Origin: an uncultured Bacteroidota bacterium
Lineage (GTDB): Bacteria; Bacteroidota; Bacteroidia; 2-12-FULL-35-15
Direction: 5' to 3'
Assembly: GCA_903926385.1 (NCBI GenBank)
Contig: CAIYIS010000009.1
Location: 54,466-118,465 of the forward strand
DNA length: 64,000 bases
Shown here: piece by piece, positions 1 through 9,509 of the stretch
Numbering within the stretch: position 1 is the stretch's first letter
How the letters are laid out: every line of letters starts with the position of its first letter
Notes under the pieces: model-generated
Database searches by the model: none
Told to the model about the DNA's origin: nothing
What the model saw: the letters and a program-made list of their open reading frames with translations, nothing else
Translations under genes and position numbers: made by a program

Positions 1-1282
1 AAACCCATTGTTTGGAAGCTATATTGGGATGAGCAATTAAAAATTTAGCAACTGCTTTCAAGTCTTTCGGTTCTTCTACAGAATCTATGTTGAATTTTTT
101 TGATTCTTTAAAATAAGCAGGCTCTTTATAATCTCTGTGATAAACCGGAGCTCCTCCGCCCAAAACCAAGTCGTGAGCGGGGACATCGGCCACACACTCA
201 TCACCAACAAAAAACTTAATTCGTTTGGTATCGGTTACTTTACCTATCACCGCACAATTCAAATCCCATTTGTCAAATATTTTCTGCACTTCTTTCTCTC
301 TTCCCTTTTTTACAACTATAAGCATACGCTCTTGAGATTCGGAAAGTAATATTTCGAAAGGCTGCATGTTAGCCTGACGAGTAGGAACTCTGTCTAACCA
401 AATTTCCATACCATGTTCGCCTTTTGCACTCATTTCGGAAGTAGAACAAGTTATGCCGGCTGCGCCCATATCCTGCATACCCACCACAGCTCCTGTTTTA
501 ATAACTTCCAAAGTAGCTTCCAGCAATAATTTTTCCTGAAACGGATCGCCTACTTGCACAGCAGGCAAATCTTTTGCAGAGTCTTCGGTAATATCTGCCG
601 AAGCAAAGGTGGCTCCGTGTATTCCGTCTTTACCTGTAGCCGAGCCAACGATATAAACAGGATTGCCTACACCATAAGATGTAGCCGAAATCGTTTCTCC
701 TGTTTTAACTATTCCTGCACTCATTGCGTTGACTAGCGGATTTACGTTATAACAGTCGTCAAAAAACACCTCTCCTCCTACTGTGGGTATACCAAAGGCA
801 TTTCCATAATCGCCAATTCCTTTAACCACACCTTTAACCAACCATTTTGTTTTTTCCAATTTAATATCTCCAAAACGTAATGAATTCAGTTGTGCAATCG
901 GGCGAGCTCCCATTGTAAAAATATCTCGATTAATTCCACCCACTCCAGTGGCTGCTCCTTGATATGGCTCCAACGCAGAAGGGTGATTATGCGATTCGAT
1001 TTTGAATGCACAGCCCAAGCCATCGCCTATATCCACAAGTCCTGCATTTTCTTCACCGGCTTCTGCCAAAATATAGGGACCTTTTTTAGGTAGCTTTTTT
1101 AACCAAACAATTGAATTTTTATAAGAACAATGCTCGCTCCACATTACCGAAAATATACTTAATTCTGTAAAGTTGGGAGTACGTCCTAATATTGTTTTAA
1201 TCTTTTCATATTCGTCCGGCAGCAGACCTAACTTCTGCGCAGTTTCAACGGTTGTTAACTCTCCCTGAATAATTTCTGACAT
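1..1282 (-). CDS. purL: Phosphoribosylformylglycinamidine synthase subunit PurL (5' part; C-terminus outside window)
   Basis: The minus-strand translation from ATG at 1282 begins [20 protein letters not shown] and stays open to the window edge (about 427 codons). It carries the short-type PurL motifs [48 protein letters not shown] and SESQERML. PurL converts FGAR, ATP and glutamine-derived ammonia to FGAM in purine synthesis, in the cytoplasm, with PurS and PurQ. The complete small-type protein is about 740 residues, so roughly the C-terminal 40 percent is missing because of the window boundary, not because of a lesion. It is divergent from the membrane-protein gene at 1411, with its own TAAATTTG promoter about 60 bp upstream. 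Confidence 0.95.
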   Translation of the reverse strand, partial: MSEIIQGELTTVETAQKLGLLPDEYEKIKTILGRTPNFTELSIFSVMWSEHCSYKNSIVWLKKLPKKGPYILAEAGEENAGLVDIGDGLGCAFKIESHNHPSALEPYQGAATGVGGINRDIFTMGARPIAQLNSLRFGDIKLEKTKWLVKGVVKGIGDYGNAFGIPTVGGEVFFDDCYNVNPLVNAMSAGIVKTGETISATSYGVGNPVYIVGSATGKDGIHGATFASADITEDSAKDLPAVQVGDPFQEKLLLEATLEVIKTGAVVGMQDMGAAGITCSTSEMSAKGEHGMEIWLDRVPTRQANMQPFEILLSESQERMLIVVKKGREKEVQKIFDKWDLNCAVIGKVTDTKRIKFFVGDECVADVPAHDLVLGGGAPVYHRDYKEPAYFKESKKFNIDSVEEPKDLKAVAKFLIAHPNIASKQWV

Positions 1283-1348
1283 ATCTAATTTTAATATTTT
1301 ATTGAAAAAACGTTTTGTTCCTTTCGCTAGTTGATTTTTTTGAGATTC

Positions 1349-1377
1349 CAAATTTACATAAAAAACCTTCGCTTCAA
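1349..1377 (-). promoter_or_regulatory. Bacteroidota-type promoter of purL
   Basis: On the minus strand, TAAATTTG (1356 to 1349) matches the -7 consensus TAnnTTTG. A TTG lies 18 bp upstream (1377 to 1375). The predicted start is near 1343, giving a leader of about 60 nt before the purL ATG. Confidence 0.6.
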
Positions 1378-1410
1378 CTCAAATATTTTATTTTGAGTTT
1401 TCAACCATTG

Positions 1411-2790
1411 ATGAATTACTATATTTGCCGAAATAAAAAATCCCTGAATCATTTGGAATTCCTTTTAACAACAGCTTACACTTTCCTTTTCATCTTTATT
1501 ATTCATAGAATGAATTTTTTTGAAGCTGACGGTTTATCAAAACGTTTGGTTTCGTTCATCTTTATGTTAAAAGTGGTTTTTGGACTGCTTCTTTGGGCTA
1601 TATATACCTTTTATTATAAGGACCGTTCCACAGCCGATATTTATAAGTATTTTGATGATAGTAAAATATTATTTGATGCCATTAGAACTAATCCTGTTCA
1701 TTTTTTCAAAATGATGGCTAGCATTGGCAATAATACCCCAGACTTCGATATCTATTATAATCAGATGCATTATTGGGCACGAAGGATTGACAGCAGTATT
1801 TATAACGACAGTCACACTATAATTCGTTTCAACAGTCTGGTGCGGTTTTTCTCTCTTGGCTATTATAATGTTCACACTGTATTTATTTGTTTCTTTTCGC
1901 TGATAGGTCTTACGGCCATCTACAAAACGTTTGTCCCTTTTTTGAAAGATAAAAAAAGAGAATTGCTTTTTGTTGTCTTTCTGCTGCCATCCGTTCTTTT
2001 CTGGGGTTCGGGAGTACTCAAAGAAGGGTTAATTATTTTTGCACTTGGATTACTTATCTATTATACTTCCCGATTATTCTCTGTTAAATCAACATTAATA
2101 TGTTTGGCAGCAGGCTTTTTGCTGGCCTTTTCGAAATTTTATGTTTGGCTAGCCATTTGTCCGAGTTTGTTTTTTTTAGTGTGGATTAATAAAACCAGCG
2201 CTGCTAAATGGTATTTGAAGTTTTTAATTATAGTAGTTGTTCTAGCCACATTAGGATTAAACATTGATAACTTCACTTCTATACAAAACCCTTTGGTAAC
2301 CCTATCCCAAAAGCAAATTGAATTCAATCAACTTGCTAATGGAGGTCTTTCTGATGCGTATTGCCAACCGATACCAGTTGCAGGAAGCATTATTCTAATC
2401 CCTCCTCTCGAACCAACACTAAGTTCTTTTATTTGTAATGCACCTCATGCTTTATTAAATACTCTCCTGCGGCCATTTTTATGGGAACTAAAATCTCCAA
2501 TGATGTTGATGGCGGGTGCTGAGAATGTCCTAATGCTCGTGTTTATCCTGATTTGTTTACTATTTTCCAAATCAATCAAAGAAATTAAATGGCAATATGT
2601 GTTATTCTGCTTGTCATTTGTAACTGTACAATTTCTAATTATAGGGGAAACAACACCAGTGCTGGGAGCCATCGCTCGTTACAAGGTACCAGCTTTACCT
2701 TTCCTTCTTATTTCTTTTCTTTTTATTCTCGACAAACAAAAGTTGATGAAACGGGTTCCTGTTTTATCAAAATGGTTTCCGATAGAATGA
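1411..2790 (+). CDS. Polytopic inner-membrane protein, possible polysaccharide polymerase/glycosyltransferase-like
   Basis: The protein has about 460 residues and many hydrophobic segments: an N-terminal TM (FLLTTAYTFLFIFIIH), a second near residue 55, then a cluster from about 155 to the C-terminus. A soluble stretch with YKYFDDSKILFDAIRTNP precedes LPSVLFWGSGVLKEGL, a motif seen in Bacteroidota membrane proteins that resemble O-antigen polymerases or EpsG. I do not recognise a named family, so substrate and role are unknown. Start choice is uncertain. ATG 1411 precedes a TATATTTG promoter-like element at 1420-1427; if that is the promoter, translation would begin at TTG 1453 (still keeping the first TM) or ATG 1510. 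No obvious operon partner; a new promoter precedes the next gene. Confidence 0.6.
   Translation: MNYYICRNKKSLNHLEFLLTTAYTFLFIFIIHRMNFFEADGLSKRLVSFIFMLKVVFGLLLWAIYTFYYKDRSTADIYKYFDDSKILFDAIRTNPVHFFKMMASIGNNTPDFDIYYNQMHYWARRIDSSIYNDSHTIIRFNSLVRFFSLGYYNVHTVFICFFSLIGLTAIYKTFVPFLKDKKRELLFVVFLLPSVLFWGSGVLKEGLIIFALGLLIYYTSRLFSVKSTLICLAAGFLLAFSKFYVWLAICPSLFFLVWINKTSAAKWYLKFLIIVVVLATLGLNIDNFTSIQNPLVTLSQKQIEFNQLANGGLSDAYCQPIPVAGSIILIPPLEPTLSSFICNAPHALLNTLLRPFLWELKSPMMLMAGAENVLMLVFILICLLFSKSIKEIKWQYVLFCLSFVTVQFLIIGETTPVLGAIARYKVPALPFLLISFLFILDKQKLMKRVPVLSKWFPIE
1420..1427 (+). promoter_or_regulatory. -7 promoter element (TATATTTG) for the membrane-protein gene
   Basis: TATATTTGCC matches TAnnTTTG. It lies inside the most upstream reading frame of the downstream gene, so it bears on the true start codon. 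The expected transcript start is near 1434. Confidence 0.45.
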
Positions 2791-2840
2791 AGAACTTATT
2801 ATTATGTTGTAATGCGATACCGAATACTTATTTATTTTTT

Positions 2841-2848
2841 TACATTTG
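2841..2848 (+). promoter_or_regulatory. -7 promoter element (TACATTTG) for the permease/SDR operon
   Basis: TACATTTG, 20 bp before the ATG of the amino-acid permease, fits TAnnTTTG. No convincing -33 TTG at the usual 19-21 bp spacing. Confidence 0.5.
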
Positions 2849-2868
2849 TTTCCCACTAAAAATCTATT

Positions 2869-4794
2869 ATGGACTATAAAAGTTTGTTCCGTAAAAAATC
2901 GGTTCACGATATATTAAAACAAGTTAACAAAAGTGAAGCTGAAGGTGGTCATGCTCCTTTAGGCAAACATCTTGGCGTAAGTGATCTCACGGCATTTGGT
3001 ATCGCAGCCATTATTGGTGCGGGTATCTTTAGTACCATTGGAAAAGCAAGTTCTGATGGAGGGCCAGCTGTTATTTTTCTTTTTCTTTTTACCGCTATTG
3101 CTTGTGGATTCGCAGCTTTTGCTTATGCCGAGTTTGCCTCAATGGTTCCTGTGTCGGGCAGTGCATATACTTATTCTTACGTTGCTTTTGGTGAGTTAAT
3201 CGCTTGGATTATTGGATGGGCCTTGATTATGGAATACGCCATCGGAAATATAACAGTTGCAATCTCGTGGAGCGATTACTTTACTGGTTTGCTCGATAGT
3301 CAGGGAATACATTTGCCACAATGGATTCAAATGGATTATTTAACTGCCTCCAATGGTTTTCATCAGGCTACTGCTTTGCTTCAAAGTGGTAAGATATTCG
3401 AAAATCTGGATGCCGGATTACAAGCCGCTTACACCGCCTGGACAACATCACCGGCCATTGGTTCGTTACATTTCATAGCCGATTTACCAGCCTTGTTTAT
3501 TATTATACTTATCACAGCTCTTGTTTATAGAGGTATGAAAGAGTCGAAGAATGCATCTAACTTAATGGTTGTTGTAAAACTTTGTATTATTCTTTTAGTT
3601 ATTGCTGTTGGTGTGTTTTATGTGGATACCAAAAACTGGCACCCCTTTGCACCAAATGGTTTGACAGGTATATTAAAAGGTGTATCGGCTGTGTTTTTTG
3701 CATACATTGGTTTTGATGCTATTTCTACTACAGCCGAAGAGTGTAAAAATCCTCAACGAGATTTGCCGAGGGGAATGATGTGGGCTATTATTATTTGTAC
3801 TGTTCTTTACATCATTATTGCTTTAATTCTTACAGGCATGGTGAAATACGACCAGCTTAGCGTTGGCGACCCTCTGTCTTTTGTGTTTCAGAAACTGGAT
3901 TTGAAATGGATGTCGGGAATCATTGCTATTAGTGCCGTTATTGCCATGGCAAGTGTTTTACTTGTTTTTCAAATGGGGCAACCTCGAATTTGGATGAGCA
4001 TGAGCCGCGATGGTTTGTTGCCAAAAGCATTTTCGAGAGTACACCCTAAATTTAAAACACCATCGTTTGCAACCATCGTTACAGGTTTCGTGGTTGCTGT
4101 GCCAGCGTTGTTTTTAAACTTAACTATGGTTACCGATTTGTGTAGCATCGGAACTTTATTTGCGTTTGTACTGGTATGTGCTGGTGTGTTGGTATTGCAA
4201 AATAAAACAGATATTCCTCGAGGTAAGTTCAAAACACCTTATATTAATGCAAAGTACATCATGCCAGGACTTATTGTATTAACCATCATCCTTTCGTTTA
4301 CTTACAACCGGGAAGCTAGTATTGATTTTATCACCAATAAAAAGGCAATCATTAATTCAACTTCATTTGTTACCTCGCTAAAAGAAAATCAAATTGGAGA
4401 AATTAAAAAACTAATAGCGGGCAATGATAGTGCTGAATTCGCTAAAAGCGAAAACGATTTGGAAACATATCTGAGTAATCTGGATGAAACAAAATATACA
4501 TCGGCAATTGAGTCTTTTCCTGTTGCTGAAAATCAGAAATACGAATCAGGGTTTAGATTGTTCAAACATAAAATCCCGATGTGGATTTTTATCTTCATTT
4601 CGTTCGGACTTGCCGTGTGGACGTATCGCCAAAACTTATCACTCATCCCTTTGTTAGGTTTGGTGAGTTGCCTCTATATGATGGCCGAATTGGGCCTTTC
4701 CAACTGGATTGGTTTCGGTATTTGGTTATTGGCGGGTTTGATCATCTACTTTAGTTATAGCAGAAAAAACAGTAAACTTAATAGAACAAAATAA
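2869..4794 (+). CDS. APC-superfamily amino-acid permease (cationic amino-acid transporter type)
   Basis: 641 residues in the inner membrane. The N-terminal signature GVSDLTAFGIAAIIGAGIFS and the following SGSAYTYSYVAFGELIAWIIGW are typical of CAT/YfnA-type permeases, and YIGFDAISTTAEECKNPQRD matches the conserved TM6/loop region. About 12-14 TM segments are visible. A hydrophilic insertion of roughly 90 residues (about 475-565, rich in Lys, Glu and Ser) separates the last two or three membrane segments and makes the protein longer than the usual 450-560. Substrate specificity cannot be read from the sequence. Six bases separate it from the downstream SDR gene, so the two are probably co-transcribed. 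Confidence 0.9.
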   Translation: MDYKSLFRKKSVHDILKQVNKSEAEGGHAPLGKHLGVSDLTAFGIAAIIGAGIFSTIGKASSDGGPAVIFLFLFTAIACGFAAFAYAEFASMVPVSGSAYTYSYVAFGELIAWIIGWALIMEYAIGNITVAISWSDYFTGLLDSQGIHLPQWIQMDYLTASNGFHQATALLQSGKIFENLDAGLQAAYTAWTTSPAIGSLHFIADLPALFIIILITALVYRGMKESKNASNLMVVVKLCIILLVIAVGVFYVDTKNWHPFAPNGLTGILKGVSAVFFAYIGFDAISTTAEECKNPQRDLPRGMMWAIIICTVLYIIIALILTGMVKYDQLSVGDPLSFVFQKLDLKWMSGIIAISAVIAMASVLLVFQMGQPRIWMSMSRDGLLPKAFSRVHPKFKTPSFATIVTGFVVAVPALFLNLTMVTDLCSIGTLFAFVLVCAGVLVLQNKTDIPRGKFKTPYINAKYIMPGLIVLTIILSFTYNREASIDFITNKKAIINSTSFVTSLKENQIGEIKKLIAGNDSAEFAKSENDLETYLSNLDETKYTSAIESFPVAENQKYESGFRLFKHKIPMWIFIFISFGLAVWTYRQNLSLIPLLGLVSCLYMMAELGLSNWIGFGIWLLAGLIIYFSYSRKNSKLNRTK

Positions 4795-4800
4795 ATAAAC

Positions 4801-5556
4801 ATGATTGCATTTATCACCGGAGCAACAGCCGGTATTGGAAAAGCAACAGCTGAGCTGTTTGCTAAAAATGGTTACAACATCATTATCACAGGAAGAAGAA
4901 AAGAACGTTTGGATGAAATTGCTGCACAAGTGAAATCAACTTTTAAAGTAGATGTATTGAGTTTAAATTTTGATGTGCGAAATAATAAAGAAGTGGAAAA
5001 GGCCGTTCAATCGCTTTCGGGAGATTGGAGAAATGTGGATGTGCTGGTGAACAATGCCGGACTTGCCGTTGGATTAAGCACCATTCAGGATGGAGATATG
5101 GATGATTGGGAACGAATGATAGATACTAATATCAAAGGTCTATTGTACATCACCCGTCATCTTTCTCCATTAATGATTAGTCATGGTTCGGGACATATTA
5201 TTAATATAGGTTCCATTGCCGGCAAAGAAGTATATGCTAACGGAAATGTGTATTGTGCCACCAAACATGCGGTGGATGCACTTAGCAAAAGTATGCGCAT
5301 TGATATGTTGCCTTACAACATAAAAGTGACTGCTATCAATCCGGGCATGGTGGAAACAGAGTTTTCAGTGGTTCGATTTAAAGGTGATGAAGACCGTGCT
5401 AAAAAGCCATACTTAGGCATTAAGCCGTTAACACCTGAAGATATTGCTGAAACCATTTACTGGTGTGCTTCTAGGCCTCCCCATGTTAATATCAACGATA
5501 TCATTATTACTCCTACAGTCCAGGCAAACGCTACTACAACCTTTCGTAAAGAATAA
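4801..5556 (+). CDS. Short-chain dehydrogenase/reductase (YdfG-like, classical SDR)
   Basis: 251 residues, cytoplasmic NAD(P)-dependent oxidoreductase. The cofactor glycine motif TGATAGIG is at residues 6-13, NNAG at 84-87, Asn110 in the conserved DTN, and the catalytic Ser138 and YCATK (Tyr151, Lys155) complete the classical SDR tetrad. Arg32-Arg33 after the second strand favours NADP(H). It most resembles YdfG/serine 3-dehydrogenase-type enzymes acting on 3-hydroxy acids, but substrate is inferred only from overall similarity. It sits 6 bp behind the amino-acid permease, which agrees loosely with hydroxy-amino-acid metabolism. A strong terminator follows directly. Confidence 0.88.
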   Translation: MIAFITGATAGIGKATAELFAKNGYNIIITGRRKERLDEIAAQVKSTFKVDVLSLNFDVRNNKEVEKAVQSLSGDWRNVDVLVNNAGLAVGLSTIQDGDMDDWERMIDTNIKGLLYITRHLSPLMISHGSGHIINIGSIAGKEVYANGNVYCATKHAVDALSKSMRIDMLPYNIKVTAINPGMVETEFSVVRFKGDEDRAKKPYLGIKPLTPEDIAETIYWCASRPPHVNINDIIITPTVQANATTTFRKE

Positions 5557-5563
5557 TTAGCTT

Positions 5564-5600
5564 CCTTGTCGTGGCTCAACACCACGACAGGGTTTATTTT
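5564..5600 (+). terminator. Rho-independent terminator after the SDR gene
   Basis: An 11-bp stem (5564-5574 with 5582-5592, one G-U pair), a 7-nt loop and a following T-rich stretch. It closes the permease-SDR operon. Confidence 0.75.
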
Positions 5601-5615
5601 ATATATTACTTATTG

Positions 5616-7394
5616 ATGAAATTCCTCTCTACATTTTCAGTATTTAGCATTCTTGCATTCATTCTTTCTTCCTGCTCCCAGAAACAGAAATCCGATTTGA
5701 TTGTTCGCAATGCTGTTGTTTACCAGGTCGATTCTTTGTTTTCGACTGCAGAAAGTTTTGCTGTAAAAGATGGAAAGTTTATCGCTATTGGAAGTAATAC
5801 CGAAATAGAAACTAAATACGAAGCAAAGGAAACGATGGATGCCCATGGTAAAGCCATCTACCCAGGCCTTATCGATTCGCATTGTCATTTTTATGGTTAT
5901 GGAAAAGGATTGACCTCGGTGAATTTGGTAGGCACAAAATCATTCGAAGAAGTGATTCAACGGGTGGTGCAATATGCCAAAACCAATAAATCAGAATGGA
6001 TAATAGGCCGAGGATGGGACCAGAATGACTGGGAGGTGAAAGAATTTCCGAGCCGTTATCAGCTGGATGAATTGTTTCCTGAGGTGCCTGTGTTTCTTCA
6101 GCGAATTGACGGGCATGCGGCACTCGTTAATCATGCTGCCCTCAAACTTGCCGAAATTACTGCCGATACCAAAGTGCAGGGAGGGGTGATACAAACCGAT
6201 AAAGTAACAAGTAACAAAAGCGAATCGGACCAATGGTTTAGTATTGAATTCAACAAAGAAATAAAAAACATTAAGTATCCCTTTTCGGTGCCTAGTGGAA
6301 TCTTAATAGACAATGCTGTGGACTTGGTTCAGAAAATTATTCCTAAACCAAGTGTTGACGAAATAACCGCTTCCTTAATTGCTGCTCAAAAAAACTGTTT
6401 TGCCGTGGGGCTTACCACGGTGGATGATGCAGGTTTAGAAAAAAAGATAATCGACCAGATGGATGCTTTGCAAAAATCGGGTGAATTGAAAATGCGCATC
6501 TATGCCATGCTTACCGACAATGCCGAAAACCTAGACTATTACTTGCAACACGGCATTTACAAAACCGAGCGGTTAAACGTTCGTTCGTTTAAGTTTTATG
6601 CCGATGGTGCTTTGGGCTCGCGTGGTGCTTGCCTTTGCAAACCTTATACGGACCAACCTTTGTCACAGGGCTTGTTGCTTAGCTCTCCCGACTATTTTCG
6701 CACCACTGCCAAAAGAGTTGCTGACAAAGGCTTTCAGATGAACACGCATTGCATTGGCGATTCGGCTGTGCGCCTCTTGCTTTCGGTGTATGCTCCTTAC
6801 CTTGCTAATCATTGCAACACGGCTACTCCCAAAACCGAGCAATCGTTGCGTTGGCGCATCGAGCATTTTCAGGTTACTTCGCTCAAAGATATCGAACTTG
6901 TGAAATGCCTCAACCAACCGGCTACACAGCCCAATGCTCCTCAACTTATTCCTTCGGTGCAGCCTACCCATGCCACCTCTGATATGTATTGGGCAAAGCA
7001 GCGGCTGGGCGATGAGCGCATTCATTATGCTTATGCTTATAATGATTTGCTGAATGCCACCGGTATGCTGGCTTTGGGAACCGATTTTCCCGTAGAAGAT
7101 ATTAACCCGCTATATACTTTTTATGCTGGGGTGACACGAAAAGATTTAAAAGGATTTCCTGACGAAGGCTTTCAAACAGAAAATGCACTTTCGCGAGAAA
7201 ACACACTTAAAGGAATGACCATTTGGGGGGCTTATGCCAATTTCGAAGAGCATGAAAAAGGTAGCATTGAGCCCGGCAAGTTTGCCGATTTCATCATTTT
7301 GGATAATGATATTATGAAGTGTACAATGGATAAAGTTCCATCTGTAAAAGTTCGCTCTACTTATATAAACGGAGAGTGTGTTTTTCGTCAATAA
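5616..7394 (+). CDS. Amidohydrolase family lipoprotein (YtcJ/AepA-like)
   Basis: 592 residues from ATG 5616. This start gives a lipoprotein signal ending LAFILSSC (Cys20), whereas a GTG at 5571 would begin inside the preceding terminator. The body is an amidohydrolase of the YtcJ subgroup: metal-binding DSHCHFYGYG (HxH near residues 89-91), GWDQNDW, KFYADGALGSRGA, the later metal His in NTHCIGD, WRIEHFQ, and GTDFPVEDINP with the catalytic Asp. Such enzymes hydrolyse C-N bonds of small amides; the substrate is unknown. Attachment to a membrane lipid implies a periplasmic or surface location, as for many Bacteroidota YtcJ homologues. Confidence 0.88.
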   Translation: MKFLSTFSVFSILAFILSSCSQKQKSDLIVRNAVVYQVDSLFSTAESFAVKDGKFIAIGSNTEIETKYEAKETMDAHGKAIYPGLIDSHCHFYGYGKGLTSVNLVGTKSFEEVIQRVVQYAKTNKSEWIIGRGWDQNDWEVKEFPSRYQLDELFPEVPVFLQRIDGHAALVNHAALKLAEITADTKVQGGVIQTDKVTSNKSESDQWFSIEFNKEIKNIKYPFSVPSGILIDNAVDLVQKIIPKPSVDEITASLIAAQKNCFAVGLTTVDDAGLEKKIIDQMDALQKSGELKMRIYAMLTDNAENLDYYLQHGIYKTERLNVRSFKFYADGALGSRGACLCKPYTDQPLSQGLLLSSPDYFRTTAKRVADKGFQMNTHCIGDSAVRLLLSVYAPYLANHCNTATPKTEQSLRWRIEHFQVTSLKDIELVKCLNQPATQPNAPQLIPSVQPTHATSDMYWAKQRLGDERIHYAYAYNDLLNATGMLALGTDFPVEDINPLYTFYAGVTRKDLKGFPDEGFQTENALSRENTLKGMTIWGAYANFEEHEKGSIEPGKFADFIILDNDIMKCTMDKVPSVKVRSTYINGECVFRQ

Positions 7395-7414
7395 AACGCA
7401 GAATTAATTTTAAC

Positions 7415-7422
7415 TATCTTTG
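7415..7422 (+). promoter_or_regulatory. -7 promoter element (TATCTTTG) for the P5C dehydrogenase gene
   Basis: TATCTTTGCACCCC is a near-ideal TAnnTTTG element. It is followed by an AT-rich leader of about 45 nt made of short imperfect repeats before the ATG at 7475. Confidence 0.65.
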
Positions 7423-7474
7423 CACCCCAAAATAATTCATAATCTATAATTCACAATTTATAATTTCTATAACC

Positions 7475-9115
7475 ATGTCAAAAGGATTTTTTACAGTTCC
7501 CCCACCGGTGAACGAACCCATCAAAAGCTATGCTTCCGGAAGTGCCGAAAGAAAAGAACTTCAGGCTATGCTCAAACAATTGCGCTCTGTCGAAATGGAT
7601 ATACCTATGTATATTGGCGGCAAAGAAGTACGAAGCAACGAAAAAGTGCGCCTTGCTCCTCCCCACGACCACAAACATACGTTGGGATATTTTCATAAAG
7701 GCAACAAAGAACATGTGCAGCAAGCCATCGATGCAGCTCTTGCCGCTAAACCAAAATGGGAAGCACTCGACTGGGAACATCGTGCCACTATATTTATCAA
7801 AGCTGCCGAACTTATTGCAGGGCCTTACCGTGCCAAGCTGAACGCAGCTACTATGCTGGGACAGTCGAAAAATGCATTTCAAGCCGAAATAGACAGTTCC
7901 TGCGAAATCATCGATTTCCTTCGTTTCAATGTACTATACATGACCGAAATTTACAAACAACAACCACCTGTAGCAGGTACCGGTTTCGGAGTTTGGAATC
8001 GGGTGGAACAACGACCCCTCGAAGGTTTTATTTATGCGCTTACTCCTTTTAACTTTACGGCCATTGCCGGCAACTTGCCTACCTCATGTGCAATGATGGG
8101 CAATGTGGTGGTGTGGAAACCTTCCAACACTCAGGTATATGCTGCCAATGTATTGATGGAAATATTTATGAAAGCCGGACTTCCTGCCGGTGTTATCAAT
8201 CTTATTTACCCTTCGGGGCCCGATGCAGGCGATGTTATTTTCGCTCATCCCGATTTTGCAGGAATCCATTTTACCGGCTCCACCGAAGTGTTTCAAAGCA
8301 TCTGGAAAACCATTGGTAACAACATCAGCAAATTCAAAACCTATCCCCGCATCGTTGGCGAAACTGGTGGTAAAGACTTTGTAATGGCACATTCATCCGC
8401 CAATCCTCAGGTGCTTAGTACAGCCCTCAGTCGCGGTGCTTTCGAGTATCAGGGACAAAAATGCTCTGCTGCTTCCCGCGCTTATATCCCCGACAACATT
8501 TGGCCTCAGGTAAAAGATTTATTAATTGCCGACTTAAAGTCGATGAAAATGGGACCTACCGAAGACTTCACCAATTTTATCAATGCCGTGATTGATGAAA
8601 AATCGTTCGACAAGCTGGCGAAGTATATTGACAATGCCAAGAAAGACAAAGGCTGCGAAATTATTGCCGGAGGTAATTACGATAAATCAAAAGGATATTT
8701 TATCGAACCTACTGTAATCCTTGTGCAAGACCCTTACTATGTTACCATGTGCGAAGAACTCTTCGGGCCGGTGCTTACCATTTATGTGTATCCTGCTGAG
8801 CAATATGCCGAAACATTAACCATTGTTGACAAAACATCCATCTATGCCCTCACCGGCTCCATCATTGCCGAAGACCGCTATGCCATCGAACAAGGCACCA
8901 AAGCCCTCCGCAATTCGTCCGGAAATTTTTACATCAACGACAAGCCTACAGGAGCTGTGGTGGGTCAGCAGCCATTTGGTGGTGCCCGCGCTTCGGGAAC
9001 CAACGACAAAGCAGGTGCTATGATTAACCTCCTTCGCTGGGTATCGCCCCGCACCGTTCGCGAAACGCTTAATCCGCCTACCGATTACCGATATCCGTTT
9101 CTTCAGGCCGATTAA
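7475..9115 (+). CDS. pruA: 1-pyrroline-5-carboxylate dehydrogenase
   Basis: 546 residues, aldehyde-dehydrogenase superfamily. It oxidises glutamate gamma-semialdehyde (P5C) to glutamate with NAD+, the second step of proline catabolism. Visible landmarks: the P5CDH-type N-terminal segment IGGKEVRSNEKV, ALTPFNFTAIAGNLPTSCAM, cofactor region FTGSTEVFQ, general base Glu296 in VGETGGKDF, catalytic nucleophile Cys330 in YQGQKCSAASRAY, and YINDKPTGAVVGQQPFGGARASG near the C-terminus. It is a stand-alone enzyme, not a PutA fusion; no proline dehydrogenase gene lies in the window. It has its own promoter and a strong terminator, so it is probably monocistronic. Confidence 0.93.
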   Translation: MSKGFFTVPPPVNEPIKSYASGSAERKELQAMLKQLRSVEMDIPMYIGGKEVRSNEKVRLAPPHDHKHTLGYFHKGNKEHVQQAIDAALAAKPKWEALDWEHRATIFIKAAELIAGPYRAKLNAATMLGQSKNAFQAEIDSSCEIIDFLRFNVLYMTEIYKQQPPVAGTGFGVWNRVEQRPLEGFIYALTPFNFTAIAGNLPTSCAMMGNVVVWKPSNTQVYAANVLMEIFMKAGLPAGVINLIYPSGPDAGDVIFAHPDFAGIHFTGSTEVFQSIWKTIGNNISKFKTYPRIVGETGGKDFVMAHSSANPQVLSTALSRGAFEYQGQKCSAASRAYIPDNIWPQVKDLLIADLKSMKMGPTEDFTNFINAVIDEKSFDKLAKYIDNAKKDKGCEIIAGGNYDKSKGYFIEPTVILVQDPYYVTMCEELFGPVLTIYVYPAEQYAETLTIVDKTSIYALTGSIIAEDRYAIEQGTKALRNSSGNFYINDKPTGAVVGQQPFGGARASGTNDKAGAMINLLRWVSPRTVRETLNPPTDYRYPFLQAD

Positions 9116-9133
9116 TTTCATCTGCCTACTACC

Positions 9134-9168
9134 AAAAGTCCTGCACCAAAAGTGCAGGACTTTTTTTA
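9134..9168 (+). terminator. Rho-independent terminator of pruA
   Basis: A perfect 10-bp stem AGTCCTGCAC/GTGCAGGACT (9137-9146 with 9152-9161), 5-nt loop and seven Ts. Confidence 0.9.
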
Positions 9169-9268
9169 TGCGCGCAATTTTAGTTAAAAGGTTCAAATTG
9201 CAGATTTCAGATTTTGCGCGTAACTCCGTTTAGTATCTTAAATCTAATATCTCAAATCTAATATCTGT

Positions 9269-9475
9269 TTTGGGCGTTGAGCTTTCCCTCTTCGTTTGTC
9301 CCCTTCCACCCGCCCACACGCGATATCTTTTTTAGAATGTTTTTTTTCGCTGCGCGGCTATGGCAAAAAAAAGGATATTTCGCGCGGGTCGGGCGCAGTT
9401 TGTCAGCATCCAGCTTTTCTTTACCTTTTAGTATGCACCCAAAAAAGCGTCATTGCGAGCGCAGCAAAGAAATCT
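9269..9475. repeat. Dispersed intergenic repeat of the GGGCGTT...CATTGCGAGC type
   Basis: The segment opens with GGGCGTTGAGC and carries a long imperfect inverted repeat (CGCGATATCTTTTTT at 9319-9333 against the A-tract plus GGATATTTCGCG ending at 9384). It ends with CGTCATTGCGAGCGCAGC (from 9449), a sequence type I know as a frequently dispersed intergenic repeat in Bacteroidota and other genomes. GC content is higher than in the surroundings. Confidence 0.55.
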
Positions 9476-9509
9476 CCACACTACCCTTTACCACAAGTAT
9501 CACATCCCT

